From CAIVPM01 sp964477265 (GTDB lineage Bacteria > Bacteroidota > Bacteroidia > Chitinophagales > Chitinophagaceae): 26,285 nt of DNA. A program made the translations under genes and the position numbers. Shown in pieces: positions 8,750-15,453 of the stretch. Every line of letters begins with the position of its first letter. Within the stretch, counting starts at the first letter, position 1. Location of the stretch: the NCBI GenBank assembly GCA_964477265.1, contig CAYZDJ010000030.1:1-26285 (forward strand). Reading direction: 5' to 3'. Under the pieces are notes generated by a model. That model did no database searches and was not told the origin of the DNA. It saw only the letters and a list, made by a program, of their open reading frames with translations.

Positions 8750-9388
8750 ATGCTACAAATACAACAGTTTACTTTTAACCCTTTTCAGGAAAATACCTAT
8801 ATACTTTTTAACGAACATAAAAACGCCATCATTATAGATCCTGGCAATTACTTTACTGAAGAAGATGAGCAGCTACAGCAATTTATTACGAGCAACAATT
8901 TAAAGCCAATACAGCTCATCAATACACATTGCCATATAGACCATGTTTTTGGAAACGCCTTTGTTTGTAATACTTTTAACCTGCAACCTACGTTTCATAA
9001 AAACGAAGAAGTAATGTACCAAAACTCGCCACAAGCAGCACTGCGTTGGGGTGTAGAATTAACGCCTTATACCGGTAAAGTAAATTTTATAAGTGAAAAA
9101 GATATTATAAAACTTGACGAAGATGAACTACAAATTGTAGAAGCTCCAGGCCATAGCCCAGGGCATATTTGTTTATACAGCAAGCAACAAGGTTTTTTAA
9201 TTGGCGGCGATGTGTTGTTTTATGAAAGCATTGGCAGAACTGATTTACCTATGTGCAATCATGATGATTTGATAAGAAATATTAAGGAAAAAATTTTTAC
9301 CTTGCCCAATGAAACCATTGTATATGCAGGGCATGGGCAATACACAGTTATCAAACACGAAAAAGAGTTTAACCCTTTTGTGAACTAA
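8750..9388 (+). CDS. MBL-fold metallo-hydrolase, glyoxalase II-like
   Basis: 212-residue cytoplasmic protein of the metallo-beta-lactamase fold, in the glyoxalase II-like branch that includes YcbL-type proteins. All metal ligands are present: 'THCHIDH' gives H60, H62, D64 and H65; 'APGHSPGH' gives H135; 'GGDVLF' gives D154; 'YAGHG' gives H195. The N-terminal 'FNPFQENTYIL' is the usual opening of this group. It lacks the C-terminal substrate-binding domain of classical glyoxalase II, so thioester hydrolysis of S-lactoylglutathione is not assured; a small thioester or a related substrate is equally likely. The start ATG fits the first beta strand. Downstream is a lipoprotein gene on the same strand, 76 bases away. 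Confidence 0.92.
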   Translation: MLQIQQFTFNPFQENTYILFNEHKNAIIIDPGNYFTEEDEQLQQFITSNNLKPIQLINTHCHIDHVFGNAFVCNTFNLQPTFHKNEEVMYQNSPQAALRWGVELTPYTGKVNFISEKDIIKLDEDELQIVEAPGHSPGHICLYSKQQGFLIGGDVLFYESIGRTDLPMCNHDDLIRNIKEKIFTLPNETIVYAGHGQYTVIKHEKEFNPFVN

Positions 9389-9464
9389 ACAAAATACAGC
9401 ACAAGATAATCCACAAAAAAACGTTATAATTAAAATATAAGATACATTGCACAAAATCATTTTT

Positions 9465-10118
9465 ATGAATTTTAATATTTCAAAGTCAAGAATAGCAGGG
9501 CTTTTATTTGTATGTTTTGCAAGTGCCTGTGCACCTAAGAAAAAAGCAGTGGCTCCACCGGTTGTTGAGCCTCCAAAAGTGGTGGCACCAAAAGTGGAAG
9601 TTCCAACAGGAAATCTTGTGCCATTTACACGAGAAATGTTTTTAAAAATAAGCAATGCTGGCCTTGATGTTAGAAAATTAAAAGTGTTTTTAGATAAAAC
9701 AATTGTGCTTAATAAAATTGCCTCTAACGACAATATGGAAATTGACCCTGTAACAGGAACGCTAGTTAAAAAAACAGGGCTTGGAGAAAATACAATTACC
9801 ATTACACCAAATGTTGCTGGCAGTATTGAAGCTGTTGAGGCAGATGGAGTGCGTGTTAACTTTGGCAGGGCAGGCAGCACATTGAAATTTTATAGCAACA
9901 GTTTGTCGCCAAATAGCTTTACTTTTTTCCCTGATAAAACAACTAAAGGCACCGCTGGTAATGAGGTTACTTACAATAATTCGTTATATAGAGCGAGTGG
10001 CGAAGGCTTGGGAAGCACTGTACCTGATGCTAAATTAATGATAAGGCAACTTGATGTTGAAGTAGGCAATGGCAAAGGAACTGTAGAGCCTGGTGTGGGT
10101 GGAAAGATTGGATTTTAA
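9465..10118 (+). CDS. Putative lipoprotein of unknown function
   Basis: 217 residues from the ATG at 9465. A longer reading from a TTG at 9447 is less likely, because the ATG places a short polar N-terminus directly before the hydrophobic stretch. The signal peptide ends in 'LLFVCFASAC', with the candidate lipidated cysteine at residue 22; this is a workable though not perfect lipobox. A basic, proline- and valine-rich linker follows (about residues 24-48, 'PPVVEPPKVVAPKVEVP'), of the type that spans from membrane to a folded domain. The rest is beta-rich with many T, N and G residues and no catalytic motif. I do not recognise the family. It is followed by a strong terminator. Confidence 0.75.
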   Translation: MNFNISKSRIAGLLFVCFASACAPKKKAVAPPVVEPPKVVAPKVEVPTGNLVPFTREMFLKISNAGLDVRKLKVFLDKTIVLNKIASNDNMEIDPVTGTLVKKTGLGENTITITPNVAGSIEAVEADGVRVNFGRAGSTLKFYSNSLSPNSFTFFPDKTTKGTAGNEVTYNNSLYRASGEGLGSTVPDAKLMIRQLDVEVGNGKGTVEPGVGGKIGF

Positions 10119-10148
10119 AAGATACTAATAACTTGAAATATATTTACT

Positions 10149-10183
10149 AAAAAGATTGCATTGTAAAATGCAATCTTTTTTTA
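10149..10183. terminator. Strong stem-loop terminator, probably bidirectional
   Basis: aaaaagattgcatt (10149-10162) pairs perfectly over 14 bases with aatgcaatcttttt (10167-10180), with loop gtaa and a T-run continuing to 10182. It starts 30 bases after the lipoprotein stop. The A-run on the left arm would serve minus-strand transcripts coming through the deacetylase gene. Confidence 0.85.
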
Positions 10184-10186
10184 TAT

Positions 10187-10396
10187 CTCAATTGCAAACT
10201 AAGTAATAACTGGGTAAAAAATTTCAGTGTTTTATATATTGGAAGATGTGGGGTTAGAACTTCATCTTCGACTTTAAAGAAAAGATTAAAACAACTATTA
10301 GACTTTTGAATGGCAAAACCTATAGGTCATAGAGGAGGAAGGTTTTTATGGCAATTCAAAAATCATAATAGTTTAATTATTGTTTGGAAAGAATAG
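10187..10396 (+). pseudogene. Decayed GIY-YIG-like protein remnant
   Basis: One plus-strand frame (codons starting at 10187, 10190 and so on) reads like a conserved protein: 'NWVKNFSVLYIGRCGVRTSS', then 'STLKKRLKQLLDF', then an in-frame TGA (10307-10309), then 'MAKPIGHRGGRFLWQFKN' and 'HNSLIIVWKE' before a TAG at 10394. 'LYIGRCG...STLKKRL' resembles the second half of the GIY-YIG nuclease motif and the following helix. A single G in place of the T in the TGA would restore F-G-M-A-K-P. There is no start codon in frame upstream, where the terminator lies, and the C-terminus is cut short. It is therefore a relic rather than a working gene. The family label is from motif memory, not a search. Confidence 0.55.
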
Positions 10397-10423
10397 CCAA
10401 CTAATTGTACTATTAATACAGGG

Positions 10424-11284
10424 TTACAATTTTTTAAGGTTAGGGTAGTGGTCCATAGTTTCAAAAACATAGTTTTTATTTTGCTGTAGCAGCTTAATAA
10501 ACTTTGTTAAGGAATCGGTATAATTTGCATTTCTAAACATCCTGTCATGTGTTAAAATTACCAGATGATTCTTTGTGTTCAAATCATTTTCTTCAAATGC
10601 ATGATTGACTATACGCATTAATTTCTCAGGACTTTCTACAGGGTTTGCAGTTTTATGGTTAAAGTTCCATTCAATATCCCAACCAGTAACGTTGTAGCCA
10701 ATGCTATCTAAAAGTTTGCATACAGGTTTGGTTAATTTATTGGCTCTAATTTGTTCGTTTCTTACCCAGCTTGTGTTGCCTGGCAAGCGAATAATTTTAT
10801 ACGGCACTCCCAATGTTTCCTGTGCCTTTAAAAAGTCATTTAAAGCCATGTATTCATGGTTATAAAAATAATGGTACTTGCCATTGGCGTGTGTTGTGCT
10901 GTGATTTGCCAATAAAAGCAATGGATAGCTGTATTTAATATCCTTAACCATTTGCTTTAAATGTGGCGACGATGCATGCTGACCAACCATGAAGAAAGTA
11001 GCTTTCATACCCAATTTTTTGCACACATCCACACATACAGCAGTGCCATTTTGAGGGCCATCATCAAAGGTTAAATACACATATTTTTTTGTAGTGTCGT
11101 AGGTAAATGGAGTAGTTGCAAACAAGGTATTGCTATCAATTGCCTTGGCTTTTAACGTATCTTTTTTTACAATAACTTCTTTGTTGGCAGGTACTGGTTT
11201 GGGCTTATTTTCATTACATCCAACAATAAAAAATAAAACGGGGAATAAAATTGTAATCATTCTAATCTTCTTCTCGTTGTTCAT
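10424..11284 (-). CDS. Polysaccharide deacetylase (NodB domain) lipoprotein
   Basis: 286 residues from the ATG at 11284; an upstream TTG at 11302 is rejected because it overlaps a candidate -7 box. The signal peptide ends in 'LFFIVGC' with lipidated cysteine 23, so the protein is anchored in a membrane facing the periplasm or surface. NodB-type carbohydrate esterase family 4 motifs are present in order: 'TFDDGP' (72-77, D74 and D75), the zinc-binding 'HSTTH' (H128, H132), 'RLPGN' (166-170), 'GWDIEW' (201-206) and 'ILTHDR' (H247). The normal catalytic set is thus intact. Likely substrate is an N-acetylated glycan such as peptidoglycan or a surface polysaccharide; which one cannot be told. The gene appears to be transcribed alone. 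Confidence 0.9.
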   Translation of the reverse strand: MNNEKKIRMITILFPVLFFIVGCNENKPKPVPANKEVIVKKDTLKAKAIDSNTLFATTPFTYDTTKKYVYLTFDDGPQNGTAVCVDVCKKLGMKATFFMVGQHASSPHLKQMVKDIKYSYPLLLLANHSTTHANGKYHYFYNHEYMALNDFLKAQETLGVPYKIIRLPGNTSWVRNEQIRANKLTKPVCKLLDSIGYNVTGWDIEWNFNHKTANPVESPEKLMRIVNHAFEENDLNTKNHLVILTHDRMFRNANYTDSLTKFIKLLQQNKNYVFETMDHYPNLKKL

Positions 11285-11299
11285 ATTAAATAGAAACGG

Positions 11300-11307
11300 C
11301 AAAAGTA
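11300..11307 (-). promoter_or_regulatory. Candidate -7 box for the deacetylase gene
   Basis: TACTTTTG on the minus strand (11307-11300) matches the Bacteroidota -7 consensus TAnnTTTG exactly. It lies 15 bases before the ATG at 11284, implying a very short leader. No clear -33 TTTG at the expected spacing. It argues against the upstream TTG start. Confidence 0.35.
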
Positions 11308-11356
11308 GGCAATCATTGTGCCGATAACCTTAAAACCTAATTGAAATTGTTGTATA

Positions 11357-11411
11357 ACTCTGTGCAATAGATTGAATATCTCTGTTTAATAAATTTATAA
11401 AACCACAGAGT
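11357..11411. repeat. Short inverted repeat (actctgtg / cacagagt)
   Basis: actctgtg (11357-11364) and cacagagt (11404-11411) form 8-base arms around a 39-base AT-rich centre, in the gap between two minus-strand genes. The wording resembles the 'ccacagag' palindromes common between genes in Bacteroidota and may be a worn copy. Nothing else is seen in 11285-11486. Confidence 0.35.
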
Positions 11412-11486
11412 AAATGATTTTTCATAGAGTTAAATAAAGGCTATTTTAAACAGCTTGTAGTAGATAAATCTTAATATTCTAATAAA

Positions 11487-12026
11487 TTATTGACTATTTA
11501 TAAAAGCATACTTAAAGAAATCATCAGCTATAAAATTATCCTTCCTTGTCTTTTTAATAATTGATTTTGCTGTTTTCAAATTCTTTCCAATAGAGGATTT
11601 GTTAAGTATTTTATTAGATTGTATTAAAACAGAATTATTGTAATACTGAACAATTGAATCTTGTAGTTCCTTTATCGAAAAATCTAATATTAATGAAAAG
11701 TATTTACTATCAATTTTAATCAAGGAATTATCCCTAAAATAATAAGTTGTAAAATAGACAGTGTCAGAAGAAATTACATTAAAGAACTCTGCTTTAAACA
11801 GTTTATGTTTATTATTAAATTTATAATGGGATATTAACTTTTCTTTTTCTGGGTCTAAGCACATTCTTGAAAACGGAATATCCTTAACAATCGTAATTTC
11901 ATCATAAGAATAATTTTCTTTCTCATTTGCCTCAATAAAACTATCAATCCTCTTCACTTCAATACTATCTTGTGCAAACAAATTATTTGCAAAAAGAAAA
12001 AGTAATATCGAAAAAATAATTCTCAT
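11487..12026 (-). CDS. Small exported protein of unknown function
   Basis: 179 residues from the ATG at 12026. An in-frame ATG 18 bases upstream would add 'MLDVRC', encoded by a short tandem repeat, and is rejected. The N-terminus 'MRIIFSILLFLFANNLFAQ' is a clear signal peptide with probable cleavage after A18 or Q19, so the mature protein is periplasmic or secreted. The mature part is rich in K, I, N and S, with a lysine-rich C-terminal region (about residues 140-165). No cysteine pattern, repeat or catalytic motif was recognised. It lies 31 bases downstream of the mutase gene on the same strand and could be the last gene of that transcript, though the repeat in the gap may separate them. 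Confidence 0.65.
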   Translation of the reverse strand: MRIIFSILLFLFANNLFAQDSIEVKRIDSFIEANEKENYSYDEITIVKDIPFSRMCLDPEKEKLISHYKFNNKHKLFKAEFFNVISSDTVYFTTYYFRDNSLIKIDSKYFSLILDFSIKELQDSIVQYYNNSVLIQSNKILNKSSIGKNLKTAKSIIKKTRKDNFIADDFFKYAFINSQ

Positions 12027-12052
12027 ACATCGTACATCTAACATCGTACATC
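12027..12052. repeat. Direct repeat acatcgtacatc, two copies
   Basis: acatcgtacatc occurs at 12027-12038 and 12041-12052, 14 bases apart, filling almost all of the gap between the mutase stop and the small exported gene. Simple repeats of this type are frequent between genes in Bacteroidota. Confidence 0.7.
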
Positions 12053-12056
12053 AACC

Positions 12057-14039
12057 CTACATATTCCTTCTATACTGCCCACCCACTTCATACAAGGCAT
12101 TTGTTATTTGCCCCAGGCTGCAATACTTAACAGTGTTCATCAGCTCTTCAAATAAATTTCCATTGTTAATGGCAACCTGTTGCAACTGTTTTAACATAGC
12201 AGCAGACTTATTTTCATTGCGTTTCCAGAATGTTTCAACATTTTTTATCTGTTGTTGCTTTTCCTCTTCTGTTGCACGTATAACTTCTGCAGGAATAATG
12301 GTTGGTGAACCTTTGCTATTTAAAAAAGTATTCACACCAATCAATGGTAATTCACCTGTATGTTTCTGATGTTCGTAGTACAAACTCTCTTCCTGAATTT
12401 TATTTCTTTGATACATTCTTTCCATTGAACCCAATACACCACCACGTTCTGTAATCCTGTCAAACTCAGTAAGCACAGCCTCTTCAACAAGGTCAGTCAT
12501 TTCTTCCAAGGCAAAACTTCCTTGTGTAAAGTTCTCAGTTTTAGCACTGCCCAACTCTCTATTAATAATTAATTGAATGGCCATTGCACGCCTTACACTT
12601 TCTTCTGTTGGTGTGGTTATTGCTTCATCATAAGCGTTTGTGTGAAGCGAATTGCAGTTATCATAAATAGCATACAATGCCTGCAATGTTGTACGTATAT
12701 CATTGAAGTCAATCTCTTGTGCGTGCAGGCTTCTACCACTTGTTTGTATGTGGTATTTCAACATCTGGCTTCTTTTATTTGCCTTGTATTTATACTTCAT
12801 TGCCTTTGCCCAAATACGCCTTGCCACACGACCAATCACGCTATATTCAGGATCCATTCCATTACTGAAAAAGAAAGAAAGGTTGGCAGCAAAATCATCA
12901 ATATTCATTCCACGGCTTAAATAATATTCAACATAGGTAAAGCCATTTGCCAAAGTGAAAGCAAGCTGTGTTATAGGATTGGCACCAGCTTCAGCAATAT
13001 GATAACCACTGATACTTACACTATAAAAGTTCCTTACGTTTTGATTGATAAAATATTCCTGCACATCGCCCATTAATTTTAGTGCAAATTCTGTAGAGAA
13101 AATGCAAGTGTTTTGTGCCTGGTCTTCCTTTAAAATATCTGCCTGCACAGTGCCTCTTACATTTTGCAATGCTTGTGCTTTTATTTTTTCGTAAACATCT
13201 TTTGGCAACACATCTTCACCACTCAAACCCAATAACCTTAAACCTAAACCATTATTTCCTTCTGGCAAATTACCAAGCATTTCACCTTTTTGTGGCTGCA
13301 CAGGCTTTCCATCAACGCCAATGTATTTAGGCATTTCAGCCAAATTATATTTTCCTTCAATAATTTTATTTACTTCTTCCCTCAACCCATTTTCCAAAAT
13401 ATATTTTTCACATTGCTGGTCAATGGCTGCATTCATAAAAAACGCCAGCAACATTGGTGCAGGCCCATTGATGGTCATTGACACAGATGTTTTTGGGTCG
13501 CACAAATCAAAGCCACTATACAACTTTTTTGCATCGTCAACTGTTGCAATACTTACACCACTATTACCTACTTTTCCATAAATATCTGGTCTGTGTGCAG
13601 GGTCTTCTCCATATAAAGTAACACTATCAAATGCAGTGCTCAAGCGTTTTGCAGGCTGTCCCATACTCACATAATGAAAGCGTTTATTCGTTCTTTCTGG
13701 TCCACCTTCACCAGCAAACATCCTTGTTGGGTCTTCACCATCACGCTTTAAAGGAAACACGCCAGCAGTGTATGGAAATTCGCCAGGCACATTTTCCTGC
13801 AACTGCCACTTTAAAATATCGCCCCAATCTTTATACTTTGGCAATACCACTTTTGGCACTCGTGTACCACTTAAACTTGTTGATGTTAGTGGTTGCTTAA
13901 TCACTTTATCACGCACCTGATATTCAAAAAAATCCTTGCTGTACTTAGCTTGTAGCTCTTTCCATTGCTCTAAAAGTTTTTTAGTTTCTGGTGTAAGTTG
14001 CTGTTCAAGCTCGTTGTATTTATCTTTAAGTTGTTGCAT
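12057..14039 (-). CDS. icmF: Isobutyryl-CoA mutase, mutase (IcmA-like) half of a split IcmF
   Basis: 660 residues forming the substrate-binding barrel half of the B12-dependent acyl-CoA mutase IcmF, which interconverts isobutyryl-CoA and n-butyryl-CoA (some relatives prefer other branched acyl-CoAs such as pivalyl-CoA). After a charged helix (residues 1-40) come IcmF signatures: 'SLSGTRVPKVVLPKYKDWGD', 'ENVPGEFPYTAGVFPLKR', 'FAGEGGPERTNKRFHYVS', 'KRLSTAFDSVTLYGEDP' and 'SVSMTINGPAP'. The 'RFHYVS' phenylalanine and the 'GANPITQLAFTLANGF' glutamine occur where IcmF differs from methylmalonyl-CoA mutase. The cobalamin-binding and GTPase parts, normally in the same chain, are encoded separately upstream (15454-16848). 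The break is at the natural GTPase-mutase linker. The protein must dimerise and meet that partner to work. The upstream neighbour on the strand is a YhcG-type nuclease gene, 132 bases away. Confidence 0.9.
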   Translation of the reverse strand: MQQLKDKYNELEQQLTPETKKLLEQWKELQAKYSKDFFEYQVRDKVIKQPLTSTSLSGTRVPKVVLPKYKDWGDILKWQLQENVPGEFPYTAGVFPLKRDGEDPTRMFAGEGGPERTNKRFHYVSMGQPAKRLSTAFDSVTLYGEDPAHRPDIYGKVGNSGVSIATVDDAKKLYSGFDLCDPKTSVSMTINGPAPMLLAFFMNAAIDQQCEKYILENGLREEVNKIIEGKYNLAEMPKYIGVDGKPVQPQKGEMLGNLPEGNNGLGLRLLGLSGEDVLPKDVYEKIKAQALQNVRGTVQADILKEDQAQNTCIFSTEFALKLMGDVQEYFINQNVRNFYSVSISGYHIAEAGANPITQLAFTLANGFTYVEYYLSRGMNIDDFAANLSFFFSNGMDPEYSVIGRVARRIWAKAMKYKYKANKRSQMLKYHIQTSGRSLHAQEIDFNDIRTTLQALYAIYDNCNSLHTNAYDEAITTPTEESVRRAMAIQLIINRELGSAKTENFTQGSFALEEMTDLVEEAVLTEFDRITERGGVLGSMERMYQRNKIQEESLYYEHQKHTGELPLIGVNTFLNSKGSPTIIPAEVIRATEEEKQQQIKNVETFWKRNENKSAAMLKQLQQVAINNGNLFEELMNTVKYCSLGQITNALYEVGGQYRRNM

Positions 14040-14171
14040 AAATATCTTTTTAAAAAACTTCGTTTTTTGTTATTATTATTTGTGTCCAGGCATTAGTAAT
14101 TCTATTAAACTTTAGTGGCGTTAGCACCATTCAAGTTATTGCTACTATTAAGCTTTGCTCACATTATACTT
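14040..14171. other. Spacer between the nuclease gene and the mutase half
   Basis: 132 bases. A small AT-only hairpin (aaaaaac 14052-14058, gtttttt 14062-14068) sits just before the mutase start. The rest (about 14080-14165) is richer in GC than typical spacers here and reads without stops in short stretches on both strands, for example 'AKLNSSNNLNGANATKV' on the minus strand. It includes a wobble-paired near-palindrome tggcgttagcacca (14114-14127). It does not encode the missing IcmF linker in any frame I could read. Probable repeat-derived DNA. Confidence 0.35.
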
Positions 14172-15452
14172 TTATTTTTTCTTATTCGTTGATTTAAAAA
14201 ACTTCTTTACCTCATCCTGCAATTGCTTGGCGCTTGGCAGTTTATCTTTCAAATTTTTGGGCAACGTTTTTTTAAACTGGTAATCACTCACACCAATAGG
14301 ATGATTGATATTTTCCAGGGCATATTCCACTTCCACTTCATCTTTACTACCACATAAAATAATTCCAATGCTTGGATTATCAACATCAGTCTTTACCTGC
14401 TTGTTTACAAAGTTTAAATAACCATTCATTTGCCCTGTATGTGCCAGTTCAAACTCACCCAACTTTAATTCAATAACCACATAGCTGTGCAGTTGCAAAT
14501 GATAAAAAAGCAAATCCAAAGCATAATCTTTTCTGCCCACTTTTATTTTATACTGCCTGCCAACAAATGCAAAGCCAGCACCCAATTCAACCAAAAATTT
14601 TTCAATGTGTGTTAAGATAGTTTGTTCTAATTCCCTTTCAGAAATTTTTTCATTGGCATTAATAAAATCTAAAATGTAAGTATCTTTTAAAATTTCATTT
14701 GCCAAATCACTCTGCACTTTTGGTAGTGTTAAATGAAAGTTACTTGCTTTCTTTTTTTTGTATTGACGAGTATATAAATCTGTATCAATTTGATACTGCA
14801 AAACTGTTCTTGCCCAGTTATTACTTATTGTTTTTTGCATATACCAAATTCGTTCATCATTGTCTTTTATTTTATCTATCAATAAAGTATGATGACCCCA
14901 TGGAATGCTTAGCAGCAAAGGGTTTGGCACAATATAAATTGTATTGCCAATTTGTGCAGCAGGCTGTTGCACAAATGTATTTTCAATTAACGCAGCAGCT
15001 CGCTGCGTAATTACATTTTTACTACTTTCAATTTCCGCAACGGGCTGTTGCGGAATTGTATTTTTTGAATTAGCAGTTACTAGAAAATTGTTTTTTTGTG
15101 TAATTTTTTTACTTATTCCTGTGGCTTCTTTTTTGCTGCCCAATTCCGCAACGGGCTGTTGCGGAATTAAAAGATTTGGATATTCTTTTGCAAACTGTTG
15201 CATATATTCCAAGCTTCTGATAGAATAACCCTTTGCGGTTGGAAAACTATTTTTTAAATCATTTGAAAGCTGTGCCACTACACCCTTACCCCAACCTTGT
15301 AGTAAAATTTTTTCATTAATTTCTTTACCCAAATACCAATACAACACAAGCATATTACTATTTAATTGCAACGATGTTTGTATTTGCTGCTGGTTAATAT
15401 TTTGCTTGATAGCAGCAAGCCATTTGTTGTATTTGGTTTTTGTTATGGGCAT
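14172..15452 (-). CDS. YhcG/DUF1016 family PDDEXK nuclease
   Basis: 426 residues. The N-terminal YhcG_N (DUF1016) domain spans about 5-95 ('LYWYLGKEINEKILLQGWGK', 'SIRSLEYMQQFAKEYP'). The C-terminal PDDEXK nuclease domain spans about 250-420, with candidate catalytic E284, D313 in 'DYALDLLFYH', E328 and K330 in 'VVIELKLGEFE' and Q341. So the active site looks intact. Relatives often sit near restriction or other defence genes; their DNA substrate is not well established. The middle (95-168) is unusual: four short repeats of QQPVAEI type (95-104, 132-141, 147-156, 159-168), each encoded by a DNA palindrome, expand the one 'QQxxAQIPWGHN'-like segment normally found before the 'IPWGHH' motif (183-188). 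The ATG is one base after the stop of the upstream IcmF half (TAA-T-ATG), so translation is probably coupled. Confidence 0.9.
   Translation of the reverse strand: MPITKTKYNKWLAAIKQNINQQQIQTSLQLNSNMLVLYWYLGKEINEKILLQGWGKGVVAQLSNDLKNSFPTAKGYSIRSLEYMQQFAKEYPNLLIPQQPVAELGSKKEATGISKKITQKNNFLVTANSKNTIPQQPVAEIESSKNVITQRAAALIENTFVQQPAAQIGNTIYIVPNPLLLSIPWGHHTLLIDKIKDNDERIWYMQKTISNNWARTVLQYQIDTDLYTRQYKKKKASNFHLTLPKVQSDLANEILKDTYILDFINANEKISERELEQTILTHIEKFLVELGAGFAFVGRQYKIKVGRKDYALDLLFYHLQLHSYVVIELKLGEFELAHTGQMNGYLNFVNKQVKTDVDNPSIGIILCGSKDEVEVEYALENINHPIGVSDYQFKKTLPKNLKDKLPSAKQLQDEVKKFFKSTNKKK
14951..15168. repeat. Four in-frame palindromic units inside the YhcG gene
   Basis: Unit A: tttgtgcagca (14951-14961) / tgttgcacaaa (14965-14975), one G-T pair. 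Unit B: acgcagc (14990-14996) / gctgcgt (15002-15008). Unit C: ttccgcaac (15033-15041) / gttgcggaa (15047-15055). Unit D: aattccgcaac (15142-15152) / gttgcggaatt (15158-15168). All four are in the same reading frame of the minus-strand gene and encode variants of x-I-P-Q-Q-P-V-A-E-I. Stem bases change in pairs between units (ccg/cgg, gtg/cac, acg/cgt), so pairing is kept while sequence drifts. Confidence 0.85.
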
Positions 15453-15453
15453 A

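Noticed and set aside
9447..9464. TTG start for the lipoprotein at 9447
   Set aside because: The ATG at 9465 gives a more compact signal peptide; the extra six residues add nothing recognisable.
11285..11302. TTG start for the deacetylase at 11302
   Set aside because: It overlaps a candidate -7 box, and the ATG at 11284 gives a proper lipoprotein signal peptide.
12133..13900. Plus-strand open frames opposite the mutase gene
   Set aside because: Shadows of a conserved coding sequence; low-complexity translations with no recognisable domain.
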